The notes below the pieces were generated by a model, which saw only the letters and a program-made list of their open reading frames with translations, searched no databases and had not been told where the DNA came from. The position numbers were made by a program, and so were the translations under genes. From Halomicroarcula saliterrae (GTDB lineage Archaea > Halobacteriota > Halobacteria > Halobacteriales > Haloarculaceae): a stretch of DNA of 64,000 nucleotides. This document shows positions 7,970 to 16,180 of this stretch, one piece after another; the first letter of the stretch is position 1; each line of letters opens with the position of its first letter. The stretch spans positions 868,001 to 932,000 of the forward strand of contig NZ_JAMQON010000001.1 in the NCBI RefSeq assembly GCF_031624395.1, read 5' to 3'.

Positions 7970-9187
7970 TTAGAGAGATTCCCGACTTTTAATCATATTT
8001 ATCATATTGTATCCAAGGAGGTTGGCAGTAAACGATAGAAACCCGTGGATGATAATAACAGGCAGGAATAAAATGATGACCGCGCTTATCGTGGATATAA
8101 TACCAAAATTGGTCAATATAGAAAATGCTAACAGAGATACCACAAAAAGGAATAGCTGCCAAGTGGTTAGTGCGATAGCAGAGGATACGACTTGCAAAAG
8201 CCCACTCTCTCTTACTGAAGTCTGGACATAGATACTGCTAATTACGAACGCAAGAAATTTGAATCCAACAGAAATCACTCCCCAAATCTCATTGAGCTCT
8301 GTGAGATTTATCGACAAACCTGCGTAATTCAGAGCCCACGAAAGCTCGAAGATGCTGCTGGTATAAAAAAATGAAGAACCCACAAACGTAAATGGAGTGA
8401 ACAAATTGGCAACCGCTGTGCCGCTGCGAAGTCCACCTATTACAGGATACACTAGCAGGGACCAAAACAAGATCGTCGCTGAAGACGCAATAAAAGAGGA
8501 CTTCCAAATAATTGAGTTGAGAACGCTATGTATGAGCGAGCTCAGGAGATTGTTGTGGCTGCCGTTCTCTGTTTTAGTGTAATCCTGTGAACCAAGATTT
8601 TCTTGCTCGACCGATTCTGAGTCGCTAGGTTTATCGGCGCTTTCATTTGCACCACTATTTACAGACGCTTGTCTTTCTTTTTCCGCCCTTTCCCTAGCTT
8701 GCCTCGCTTTCGAGGCTTGTTCTGAAGACTCCGTTGCGGTGGAAGACTCCGAAGACTGACTTTGGGCTTGCCTTGCTTCGGCGGCCCGTTCCCTGGCTTG
8801 TCTTGCTTTTGAGGCTTGATGTGAAGGCTTGCTTGTGCTTGAGTTCCGCTCCGAAGACTCCGTTGCGGCCGAGGACTCCGAAGACTCCGTTGCGGCCGAG
8901 GACTCCGAAAAATCAGGTGGATTCCCTTGGGAGTCCCATTCTTTTCGCACCTTTACAGAAGCATTGGCTTTGGTGTAGATTGTATGACTGAAATTATCGT
9001 ATACTGCTCTATCAGAACTGTCAAGCACACTACCAGCTTCCTGTATATCTTTAAATCGATCAGTAGCATCATCTCGGCTGCAGACATCTGGATGGAACCG
9101 TTTCGACTGTTTACGCAAAGCAGCCTGAATTTCTGAATTGGTTGCTGATTCCGATACCCCTAATACAGAATAGAAGTCGGAAGGCAT
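7970..9187 (-). CDS. Membrane-anchored J-domain (DnaJ-like) protein, island copy
   Basis: 405 residues from ATG 9187, chosen because MPSDFYSVLGV is the standard J-domain start; an in-frame upstream ATG at 9280 gives an unconvincing leader. The J domain (about 3-66) has the HPD tripeptide for Hsp70 stimulation. A low-complexity Ser/Glu/Ala linker follows with repeated ATESSE units, encoded by a 27-base tandem repeat, and two QARERA charged segments. The C-terminal ~170 residues contain about five hydrophobic membrane segments. Architecture matches the core-genome protein at 40822-41754, so this is a diverged paralogue. Codon use is AT-rich compared with core genes. Inferred role: recruitment of DnaK to the membrane; substrate unknown. 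Confidence 0.75.
   Translation of the reverse strand: MPSDFYSVLGVSESATNSEIQAALRKQSKRFHPDVCSRDDATDRFKDIQEAGSVLDSSDRAVYDNFSHTIYTKANASVKVRKEWDSQGNPPDFSESSAATESSESSAATESSERNSSTSKPSHQASKARQARERAAEARQAQSQSSESSTATESSEQASKARQARERAEKERQASVNSGANESADKPSDSESVEQENLGSQDYTKTENGSHNNLLSSLIHSVLNSIIWKSSFIASSATILFWSLLVYPVIGGLRSGTAVANLFTPFTFVGSSFFYTSSIFELSWALNYAGLSINLTELNEIWGVISVGFKFLAFVISSIYVQTSVRESGLLQVVSSAIALTTWQLFLFVVSLLAFSILTNFGIISTISAVIILFLPVIIIHGFLSFTANLLGYNMINMIKSRESL
8853..8906. repeat. Two perfect tandem copies of a 27-base unit
   Basis: GAAGACTCCGTTGCGGCCGA followed by GGACTCC occurs twice in a row, inside the linker of the J-domain gene, and encodes repeated ATESSE-type residues. A partial further copy lies near 8728. 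Copy number is likely to vary by slippage. Confidence 0.8.
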
Positions 9188-9675
9188 GAGGACTGCTACG
9201 ATGTTAATTTGCTTTATAATAAAGGTTAGACTCGTCGATTCGATATTCAATAGACTTGTGAATGAGATACTGTGATTCAATTGTTAATTAGAATATTCTT
9301 GATTTCAGAGACGCGCCCTGTGTTCAGCAGACACCTCGATTCATATAAGAAAACGTGTATTTTGGGCAATCAATCTGGCGCAGTCTATCGGTCTTTGACC
9401 TAATAACAGCTACTAGTAGCTTCTTGATGTGGAACGCCGTTTCCTGCAGAGTCCCTGTTCCCCTGTGCGGTCACCATACTTGAGAGCTACTAGTACGCAT
9501 ACCAAAGCCATGCACAGGCGAGGCAGTACATCATGCTACATCACCTTCGATAGACTGCGTCGTTCCTTGATTGCGACAATCTTTTCGCGTCCCTTCTTGG
9601 CCGTCTTGGTCATCCTTCTGGTGTTGGTAGCAGTGAAAAATATAACCGCTGTGAGGATTTATTGAGCCAATAGCA
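9188..9675. other. Non-coding AT-rich segment with repeat B and palindrome
   Basis: 488 bases between divergent genes. It holds a 12-base palindrome GCTACTAGTAGC (9409-9420) and repeat copy B (9432-9495). A 78-codon frame (9429-9665) overlaps repeat B and is not supported as a gene, although its end encodes a hydrophobic stretch. Confidence 0.55.
9432..9495 (+). repeat. Diverged repeat, copy B, ending in CTACTAGTA
   Basis: Second copy of the element at 7708-7772, same orientation, about 1.7 kb away. The identical start GAACGCCGTTT and terminal CTACTAGTA support common origin; the middle is diverged. Confidence 0.5.
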
Positions 9676-10479
9676 ATGTCCGATTTCAAGCGTTCTGTCA
9701 GCCCTTCTACTTTCTTGTTCGGCGCTCTTCCACGTCAGCTTTTAACTGCCGTAGTATTGGAGGGAATAACACTAATTGGATTTCTACAAGTAACATCTAC
9801 AGGTTTTATCGATTTAGACGTCACCCGGAACTACATCATAGGAACTGCAACATTGGGCGTCGTATCAGTAGGTCTCACGATCATATACACATACAGTATT
9901 GGGAGATCGTCATATTCTCCTGCCCTCCACAAGAATCGGACCTTAGTAATCATCGCTGCAGGTTATACAGCTCTCGGGATATTGATGACGGCGGTAGCCT
10001 TCTTGGCTCACTCAGTTCTACTGGAGCAGCCACCTATACTGAACTCAGAAGAGATAGTATTCGGCCTCAGTATAGGATCCATATTTGGATTCTTGATATT
10101 GTTGTACATCAGTCGGTTTGGGATTGATACTCCTAAAAATACGGAGGAGCTACAAGCCGCTGTATCTGAGGTTCGCCAGTCTCAAAGTGCGTTGGATAGC
10201 AGCATAAAGGCCCCTATCCATTTGACTAAGCTCTATGGTTCTCTTGGGAAGTCTATGGAAGACGTTTCAAATTGTTTGCGGCAGTCTTCGACAGACGGCG
10301 GCCGAGAATTAGCTCAGGATATAGAAGAGTGGGTGGAAGTGTTCAGTGAGAAGCCAGAGATATCGCAGGCGGTGATCGTCCACCGTTCTCGAAGCCCTGA
10401 TGGGGAAGAGTTAACAGAGCTGCGAAATGATTTCCAATCAATAATCGCCCGGCTTAATAAAATAACCAAAGATGAATGA
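9676..10479 (+). CDS. Four-helix membrane protein, first gene of the SMC cassette
   Basis: 267 residues. Four hydrophobic segments lie at roughly 15-42, 49-75, 85-113 and 127-153. They are followed by a soluble helical tail (about 155-267) rich in Ser/Glu with no known motif. Its stop overlaps the next start by eight bases, so the four genes 9676-14023 form one operon. Family not recognised. By analogy with other multi-gene defence cassettes, a membrane protein beside a Rad50-like ATPase could be the toxic effector; that is inference only. AT-rich codon use. Confidence 0.6.
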   Translation: MSDFKRSVSPSTFLFGALPRQLLTAVVLEGITLIGFLQVTSTGFIDLDVTRNYIIGTATLGVVSVGLTIIYTYSIGRSSYSPALHKNRTLVIIAAGYTALGILMTAVAFLAHSVLLEQPPILNSEEIVFGLSIGSIFGFLILLYISRFGIDTPKNTEELQAAVSEVRQSQSALDSSIKAPIHLTKLYGSLGKSMEDVSNCLRQSSTDGGRELAQDIEEWVEVFSEKPEISQAVIVHRSRSPDGEELTELRNDFQSIIARLNKITKDE

Positions 10480-10999
10480 GCCAAAATCGAAGGAGGACGT
10501 TTGGCCCCATACAGAGACTGTCATATTTCTGACCGACTCTGACAGTTGCTTCGGGAATCCTATCCAGGAAGTGATGAGCGAGATGTCGGATTGCGATCAT
10601 CTCAGCAATGACGGACAGCACCGAGGGAATGAGCTTTCAGCAAATTTCCTCCGATTCGGCAGCGATCGAATCAAGGACAGTGATGAAATTGTACCGAATA
10701 GCCTGATCTTCGTTCACTGCGACGTGCTTCTGGATACCAAAATGTACGATCATGTCAAAGGAAGTACAATTCCAAGCAGTTCTGAAGTCGTAGTTTTACT
10801 TGAGAATTCGGAATATTCGGCTCCTGAAGAACGTATTGCTAATTTAACAAGAGCTGTGGAGATTGCACAATCACTGGATGATGTGAAGGATGAGACTAGA
10901 CGGTACTTCAAAAATATTTGCCCGGAGTGCCGGGGAGATGTTGCGAAAGGTTGGGTGTTTGATTGGAAGAAGGCGGTGTATCATAGGGTGGAGAACTGA
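10472..10999 (+). CDS. Unknown cytoplasmic protein, second gene of the SMC cassette
   Basis: 175 residues, overlapping the preceding gene by eight bases. Alternating hydrophobic strands (TVIFLTDSDS, SLIFVHCDVLL, EVVVLLENSEYS) separated by helices suggest a Rossmann- or flavodoxin-like alpha/beta fold. The C-terminus has a CPEC pair that could bind metal only with other ligands. No family recognised. Position in the operon suggests an accessory or middle component between the membrane protein and the ATPase. Confidence 0.55.
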   Translation: MNEPKSKEDVWPHTETVIFLTDSDSCFGNPIQEVMSEMSDCDHLSNDGQHRGNELSANFLRFGSDRIKDSDEIVPNSLIFVHCDVLLDTKMYDHVKGSTIPSSSEVVVLLENSEYSAPEERIANLTRAVEIAQSLDDVKDETRRYFKNICPECRGDVAKGWVFDWKKAVYHRVEN

Positions 11000-11001
11000 C
11001 C

Positions 11002-11931
11002 ATGTCGGGTAGAGAAACTCATCAAAAGGCGGTTACCCGTGTCGGTCAGTGGCTCGATCTAACTGGAGAGCAGCGGAGGGAGTTCATTGACTTAGTGCAC
11101 CAGTCGTTCGGAGCGGAAGAAATGGACTTCTCGAATTACGACGAGCGGTACTTGAATTTCTTAGAGGAGAATATCTTCACTGACGATGAGATTATTGACT
11201 ATTTGCATCAGGCAGGGATAGAGCCAGAGACTGTTGAGTTATTCGAGACTCAAAACATCCCATTTGACGAGGTTTACAAGAGTTGGAACGAGATCCGGTA
11301 CTCAATTAACGAGATTCTGGATCTAACGATGCTCCTGAAATTGATTCACGAGTACTCTGAGCAATCCGAGGATAATCTCGTCAATAGCCGGTTTAAACTG
11401 CAAAAGCTGGTATATCTGGTGAATCGGGAGTTGGTCGAGCAGGATAGAATAGGCCAAGATACTAGGCCTGTAGATCATGGGAAACTGGAGGCGACTGGTT
11501 TCCGGTACACGTATCGGAAGAGAGAGTCTGGACCGTTTTCGAGAAATCTGCAAGAGGACAAGCATCGACTCTATGCATCAAACCTTGTTGACGAAGAGTT
11601 GGTAGAAGGTGATTCAACACCGGAAGTGAACGAGAATAGAGCTAGGTTTGAGATCTCTTTAGGAGGATCAGGTGAGGTATTGATGGACCGATTTGCAGGG
11701 ATCCTTCAGAATCTCAGCACTGACGTGTTGTCCGAGTGGGAAGCCGCAATTACAGCGGTGGTTAACAGGTGCGGTTCCATGTCGATTGAGGAACTTCAGG
11801 ACCATGTTGACAGCATCGACGATGTAAATGAAGCTGATGAACGCGGTGTGTTGATCAGAGGGCGTCAGGTGGAGTACGATTCGGAGCCGTGGCTGGAAGT
11901 TTCGGCAGAAGGAGGTGTGAGCTATGTCTGA
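11002..11931 (+). CDS. Panacea (SocA-like) domain protein, third gene of the SMC cassette
   Basis: 309 residues, starting two bases after the previous stop. The central part has the Panacea/DUF4065 hallmarks: FKLQKLVYLV (about residues 131-140), then aromatic FRYTYRKRESGPFS with the GP[FY]S turn (about 177-180). Known Panacea proteins act as antitoxins or as adaptors for proteolysis. The ~110-residue N-terminal helical extension and the C-terminal ~60 residues are unfamiliar. It overlaps the ATPase gene by eight bases. The domain call is from motifs only; alternatives are a degenerate relative or convergent similarity. Confidence 0.5.
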   Translation: MSGRETHQKAVTRVGQWLDLTGEQRREFIDLVHQSFGAEEMDFSNYDERYLNFLEENIFTDDEIIDYLHQAGIEPETVELFETQNIPFDEVYKSWNEIRYSINEILDLTMLLKLIHEYSEQSEDNLVNSRFKLQKLVYLVNRELVEQDRIGQDTRPVDHGKLEATGFRYTYRKRESGPFSRNLQEDKHRLYASNLVDEELVEGDSTPEVNENRARFEISLGGSGEVLMDRFAGILQNLSTDVLSEWEAAITAVVNRCGSMSIEELQDHVDSIDDVNEADERGVLIRGRQVEYDSEPWLEVSAEGGVSYV

Positions 11932-14023
11932 AGAAGAAATCAAGTCGAAGGTGCAAGAAGCGATTCAGGAGGATCAAGATATTGATGAGAAATATGAAGC
12001 GGAGTTCCTTGAGATCTTAGAAAACAGGTACTCACGTTTGACTTTCGATGAGTCCTCTGTCTCTCTTTCTCGGATGCATATCGAGGGCTACAGAGCAATC
12101 CAGAAACTCGATATATCGTTTACCGATCCGAACACGGTGGTTCACGGGAAGAATTCGAAAGGGAAGAGCAGCTTCATTGAAGCTACACGGTTCAACCTAT
12201 TCGGTCGAAAAGATGACGATCCGCTCGTGACAGACCCAATCCGAGAGGACTTTGAACGGTTGGGGACTAACGGTTATTGGTCGAAAGACGACACGGATTA
12301 CCGCGTCTATCGGGGTATGGAGGGAGGTCCTGGAGTAGGCTACAGCGGTCAGAACGAGCCGAATATTATCGAGAATCCGGATGAGAATAAGACTTCAAAG
12401 GTTCAAAGACATACTCAAGGCGATATCCGGGAGTTTATTGGGTACACTCCAATCTATCAGCAGGACTTCGATGACTTCGATGTTTTCTCGTTGTTCAGCG
12501 TCATCACAGGCGAGTTGAGGAAGTTCTACAGCTGTGACGATGCAACTGACTTAATCGATGTCCTGTTTGGAATCACTTTGACGAACGTTGAACGAGGGGT
12601 CGAGAATCAGATTGAGGAATGCAGACTTAGCGAAGAAGAGCAAGAGGCGAAAGCTCATCTACGAGGAAGAGAGCAGCGAGCTGTCAGTATCAGTAAGGAC
12701 ATCCGGAGTCTTATCGACGAACAAGAGGAAATAGAGTCAGAGATAGTGGAGAAAATAGAGGAAAAGGAGGAGCTTTCTCGCCTGCTGGAGAATAAGGAGG
12801 ATATCAGCGAAACCCTTACTGAGAAGATCGATATTCAGGACGAAATCTCTGACTTGCAGAACAGGAAGCAGGAGAAGGATGACGAGTTTGGGTCAATTAA
12901 ACAAGAGATTTCGAAGCTTGAGAGCGATGCTGTTACTGAGGAGATTGCTCCTGCGTTGGAAGAGATGAAGCAGATGGTTGCTTTGCCGAATCGATGTCCT
13001 GTCTGTACAAACGATATTGATCCAAGTGAGCACAGACAATTCCATGAGGAAGGAGATTGCCCTCTCTGCGGTAAGGACGTCGACGATGACCGTTATGAAT
13101 CGGTTTCTGAAGTGGATGAAGAGGGGGAGATCTTAGAGCAGGAGAAGCGTCAGGAAGAGCTGAACGAGTTGGAGGAAAAGAAACGGAGGGTTAGAGGGGA
13201 GATTGAGTTCTTGGCTGAGAGGATTGAGGAGAAGAAGGAACAGCTGGAAGAGTTGGAGGAGGAACAGTCGGAGTCGAAGTTCAGGGAGTACAAACAGAGG
13301 AAAAGCACGTTGGAGGAAAAGATTGGTAGCCTGAAAGAGCAGAGTCGGAAGCTTGAACTCCGGATTGAGACGAAACGTGAGATGCTTCACGACCTCGCCT
13401 TGGAGGTCCGTCGGTTAACGAGGTTGAACGAGCAGCGGGTTCACAAAGAGGAGCGTCGGGCAGCTTTGAAATCGTTCCAAGACTTACTAGTTGAGGAACG
13501 GATTGAGGCGAGGAGAGAATTGCAGACACGTCTGAAGCGGAGAATGGAGTCTTTGCTTGACGTGTTCTCACGGGGTACGTTCAAGGAAGCAGATTACGTG
13601 ACGTTCAGAGACAGGGATTCGTACCGCTATACTGTCCATGTCGCTAATGACAAGTCGAAACCGGAGCTATTGGAGCAAACCAACGCCGAGCTTACTCTCA
13701 GTATGTTACTGTTCCATACTTCGGTACTAGCTGAATTGCAGAGAGAAGAGACTATGCTTCCGTTGAAGCTGCTCATGATTGACTCTCCTTATGGGAACGG
13801 TCAGGACGGAGAGAACGCTGAGGACATTACAGACTTTCTTCTGGAGATACCGGAAGTGCTTGATGAGTATCAAATCATCATTTCTATGGCTGATTCTAGC
13901 GTCGCCGATCAAGTACGGTTGGAGCAAAAGTACGATATTGAATCAATCGACGACTATCTTGATGATGAGGTGTCTGGAAGGCAGATGACGCTCGGTGACA
14001 TTGACGACGAAACTGAACAATAG
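11924..14023 (+). CDS. Rad50/SMC-like ABC ATPase with zinc-binding coiled coil, fourth gene of the cassette
   Basis: 699 residues. Walker A GKNSKGKSS lies at 75-83 in the Rad50-type context MHIEGYRAIQKLDISF. A long Glu/Lys coiled coil (about 205-520) is interrupted near its tip by CPVC (358-361) and CPLC (379-382), a compact zinc ribbon rather than a single zinc-hook CxxC. Walker B LKLLMIDSP lies near 615-623. Such ATPases occur in DNA repair (Rad50, SbcC) and in defence modules (Lamassu, ABC-three-component systems). The eight-base overlap with the Panacea-like gene implies translational coupling. AT-rich, unlike the core genes. Confidence 0.8.
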   Translation: MSEEEIKSKVQEAIQEDQDIDEKYEAEFLEILENRYSRLTFDESSVSLSRMHIEGYRAIQKLDISFTDPNTVVHGKNSKGKSSFIEATRFNLFGRKDDDPLVTDPIREDFERLGTNGYWSKDDTDYRVYRGMEGGPGVGYSGQNEPNIIENPDENKTSKVQRHTQGDIREFIGYTPIYQQDFDDFDVFSLFSVITGELRKFYSCDDATDLIDVLFGITLTNVERGVENQIEECRLSEEEQEAKAHLRGREQRAVSISKDIRSLIDEQEEIESEIVEKIEEKEELSRLLENKEDISETLTEKIDIQDEISDLQNRKQEKDDEFGSIKQEISKLESDAVTEEIAPALEEMKQMVALPNRCPVCTNDIDPSEHRQFHEEGDCPLCGKDVDDDRYESVSEVDEEGEILEQEKRQEELNELEEKKRRVRGEIEFLAERIEEKKEQLEELEEEQSESKFREYKQRKSTLEEKIGSLKEQSRKLELRIETKREMLHDLALEVRRLTRLNEQRVHKEERRAALKSFQDLLVEERIEARRELQTRLKRRMESLLDVFSRGTFKEADYVTFRDRDSYRYTVHVANDKSKPELLEQTNAELTLSMLLFHTSVLAELQREETMLPLKLLMIDSPYGNGQDGENAEDITDFLLEIPEVLDEYQIIISMADSSVADQVRLEQKYDIESIDDYLDDEVSGRQMTLGDIDDETEQ

Positions 14024-14025
14024 GG

Positions 14026-14067
14026 TTCTGGCGCGCCTTGGACAACCTCGAAGAGCGATACGAATGA
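14026..14067 (+). pseudogene. Remnant of a SWIM gene: last 13 codons and stop
   Basis: Directly after the ATPase stop, the reading FWRALDNLEERYE-stop matches the end of the SWIM protein encoded at 6075-6872, with one residue change and many synonymous base changes. Similarity continues to about 14090 (GTCAACGGAC). It is all that is left of a second, diverged SWIM gene and marks the right boundary of the AT-rich block. Confidence 0.8.
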
Positions 14068-14080
14068 GAAGGTCAACGGA

Positions 14081-14365
14081 CTAATCCGTAACTTCGACAC
14101 CGGTCTGTCCAGCGAGTGTATCCTCGACTGATTGTGTCTTTCGGCCTTCAGCTGTTTCAACTGTGACGCGGACAGTCGCTTTGGTAGCGGAGAGGCCGGG
14201 CTGTAGCTCCTGGAGGCCCTCAACAGTGACAGCGAGGATCCCGTCGGCGCGCGAGAGCCGCCGCTCTGCGTTGGTCGTGAGGTCGCCGTCCGCTCCGTTC
14301 GGAACGCGGACGGTGACGACTAGGGTCGTAGTCTGTCGCGTGTCGTTGTCACTGGTGATTGCCAT
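14081..14365 (-). CDS. Small protein encoded behind the TROVE gene
   Basis: 94 residues from ATG 14365, chosen because a strong ribosome site (GGAGGT, about 14369-14374) precedes it. Two upstream in-frame ATGs (14458, 14488) would add poorly conserved-looking leader. The pattern strand (TLVVTVRV), helix (TTNAERRLSRADG), strands (LAVTVEG; ATVRVTVET) suggests a small ferredoxin-like alpha/beta fold. No family recognised. It lies 150 bases downstream of the TROVE stop on the same strand and is probably the last gene of that operon, so a role with the Ro RNP is possible. Confidence 0.6.
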   Translation of the reverse strand: MAITSDNDTRQTTTLVVTVRVPNGADGDLTTNAERRLSRADGILAVTVEGLQELQPGLSATKATVRVTVETAEGRKTQSVEDTLAGQTGVEVTD

Positions 14366-14368
14366 CGT

Positions 14369-14374
14369 AGTACC
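14369..14374 (-). promoter_or_regulatory. Shine-Dalgarno site deciding the start of the small TROVE-linked gene
   Basis: Minus-strand GGAGGT a few bases upstream of ATG 14365. It supports internal initiation within a polycistronic message. Confidence 0.6.
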
Positions 14375-14515
14375 TCCATTGGAGCGACCCGGCGGGACCG
14401 TCCCGCCATGATTCGCTCCGAATGCGCGAGAGACGATTTGAACGCCTGTTTCAGCCATGGCACAGCCGCGTGGTAGGCCAGACTCCACTACTCGCGCAAA
14501 AATCGGAAACTGCAG

Positions 14516-16045
14516 TCACGCTGGCTCGAAGTCATCGATCTTGCCGATGACCTGCATCGGTTCTTCGGCGTAGCCGATGAACTCCAGCACTTGCTCAGAC
14601 CACCCCGAGACGTTGTACACGTCCTCGTATCCTTCCGGTGTTGCGAGGTCGCCGTACGATGCGAGGTCGACCATGTACAGCGATGCTTCTGACGCCACCG
14701 CTGCACGGTACTCCTCAAAGGCCTCGCGGACAGTCCGGTCGCCGTCGACCAGTCGAGCCGTCGAGTCCCAAATCTGCATGTCGGTGAACAGGACGACTCG
14801 CTCGACAGCGATGTCTTCCTCCCGGAGGTAGTCGAGGACTTTCCAGCCGTTAGTCGAGTTCCCGACCTCGTCATCGATACCCATGACTGCTCTCTGTCGC
14901 TGCAGGACTGGCGTATCGATGTGGGTGGAAACAGTCTGGAACTCTGACCCGAACCCGCCGACGCGGGCACCCTGGTCGGCAAGCACCGCACCGAACAGTG
15001 CACCGATTTCCTTCCGTTGGAGTGTGCCCTGATCGGAGAGCGCCGCGGTCATGGACCCCGAGAGGTCCACCCCGACAAACGTGTTGCCGAGGTCATCAGG
15101 GACATGCTCGACGGCCACGTCGACGGCCTGTTCCAGCCACCGCTCGACCTCGGGCGCGTCAAGGCCAGCGTTCTGCAGCGCTTTGTACGCTTGGTAGTAC
15201 CGGAACGGGTACAGCGGCGCACGCTGCACCGCTTCCAGCTCCAGGTGCCCGACAATTGTCTCCTCGTCGACGCCGGCTTCGAGCATGTTCCGCAGGTTCC
15301 GAATCGAGGCGAAGATGGGCAGGGAGTACTCGTCGTCTTCGATGAGTGTCTCCCACGCCTCGGCCGTGTTCCCCTGCTCAGAGATGACCGTCTCCCACGT
15401 GTTCGGCGACGGCAGCGGCTCCACATCCGGATAGTCGTCGAGGTCACCGCGCATGAACCGCTCGAACAGGTCTTCCTGCTCCTCGTCAACCGGTGTCGGG
15501 TGGACGCGGTTGAACACGTCGTGCAGCGTCACCTCCCGCCGCGGGAGCGCGTACTTCTCCAGCGTGTACGCGTCAGCCATCTCGACGAGTGCGTCCTCGA
15601 TACCGCGACGCAGCGGCCACGGCGCAGTCCCACCGAACAGTTTGTCGTGGACCGCGAGCGCCGTCGCTGTCTCATCCATCCGCTGGACGATGGCCTGCGT
15701 CCACTCCCGAATGAGTGACTCGTCCGAGTCATCTTTGAACCGCGCGTCGTTCGCCGCCAGCACGAGCAGGACCTGCGGGATGTCCCGGAGGTGCATCTCC
15801 TGGCGCGCGTACGCGGCGAGTTTCAGGACGAACTCCGGGTCCTCGGCCGTCGCAGCGTCGAAACGCTCGACGACCGCCCGCAGGTGCTCCGTGTCGTCCT
15901 CGTAGTACGAATCTTCGAGCAGCTGGTTGATCGTTCGTTTGTACAGTGCGAGTCGTGGGTCCACAGGCCGGAACGCCTCACCGCCCTCGTGGTTGGTGGT
16001 GCGTGTCGCCTCTGCGACCGTCTGTTTCGTATCGTTCAGTTGCAT
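14516..16045 (-). CDS. TROVE-vWA protein, Ro60/Rsr orthologue (Y RNA-binding)
   Basis: 509 residues. The TROVE HEAT-like ring is seen from about 25 to 315: RLALYKRTINQLL, the REVTLHDVFNRVHP element (170-183), and LPIFASIRNLRNMLEAG (242-258) matching the conserved arginine-asparagine-leucine helix of Ro60. The C-terminal von Willebrand A domain starts near 322 with the metal site DLSGS (327-331). Ro proteins bind Y RNAs on the outer face of the ring and misfolded RNA 3' ends in the cavity; bacterial Rsr works with RNA-degrading and repair enzymes. Here four candidate Y RNAs and a tRNA lie immediately upstream on the same strand, which strongly supports the assignment. Length matches Ro60 orthologues (about 500-540). 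Confidence 0.92.
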   Translation of the reverse strand: MQLNDTKQTVAEATRTTNHEGGEAFRPVDPRLALYKRTINQLLEDSYYEDDTEHLRAVVERFDAATAEDPEFVLKLAAYARQEMHLRDIPQVLLVLAANDARFKDDSDESLIREWTQAIVQRMDETATALAVHDKLFGGTAPWPLRRGIEDALVEMADAYTLEKYALPRREVTLHDVFNRVHPTPVDEEQEDLFERFMRGDLDDYPDVEPLPSPNTWETVISEQGNTAEAWETLIEDDEYSLPIFASIRNLRNMLEAGVDEETIVGHLELEAVQRAPLYPFRYYQAYKALQNAGLDAPEVERWLEQAVDVAVEHVPDDLGNTFVGVDLSGSMTAALSDQGTLQRKEIGALFGAVLADQGARVGGFGSEFQTVSTHIDTPVLQRQRAVMGIDDEVGNSTNGWKVLDYLREEDIAVERVVLFTDMQIWDSTARLVDGDRTVREAFEEYRAAVASEASLYMVDLASYGDLATPEGYEDVYNVSGWSEQVLEFIGYAEEPMQVIGKIDDFEPA

Positions 16046-16102
16046 GCTATCACTGGCGTCGCAACAGTCGACGCCGCAAACCGCTCACCGCGAGCGGGGA
16101 AC

Positions 16103-16176
16103 GTCCCTGACAAGATTCGAACCTGTGACACCCGGCTTCGAAAGCCGGTGCTCGTTCCGAACCGAGCTACAGGGAC
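16103..16176 (-). tRNA. tRNA-Arg (anticodon TCG)
   Basis: 74 nt. Acceptor GTCCCTG/CAGGGAC, anticodon stem CCGGC/GCCGG with loop TTTCGAA, T arm ACAGG-TTCGAAT-CTTGT with one wobble. It lies 57 bases before the TROVE start and four bases after the first Y-like RNA, so RNase P and Z processing would release both. Confidence 0.85.
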
Positions 16177-16180
16177 AAGC

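Noticed and set aside
9429-9665. 78-codon frame with hydrophobic end
   Set aside because: It begins inside repeat copy B, has no family match, and its start context is poor; the hydrophobic stretch alone is not enough.
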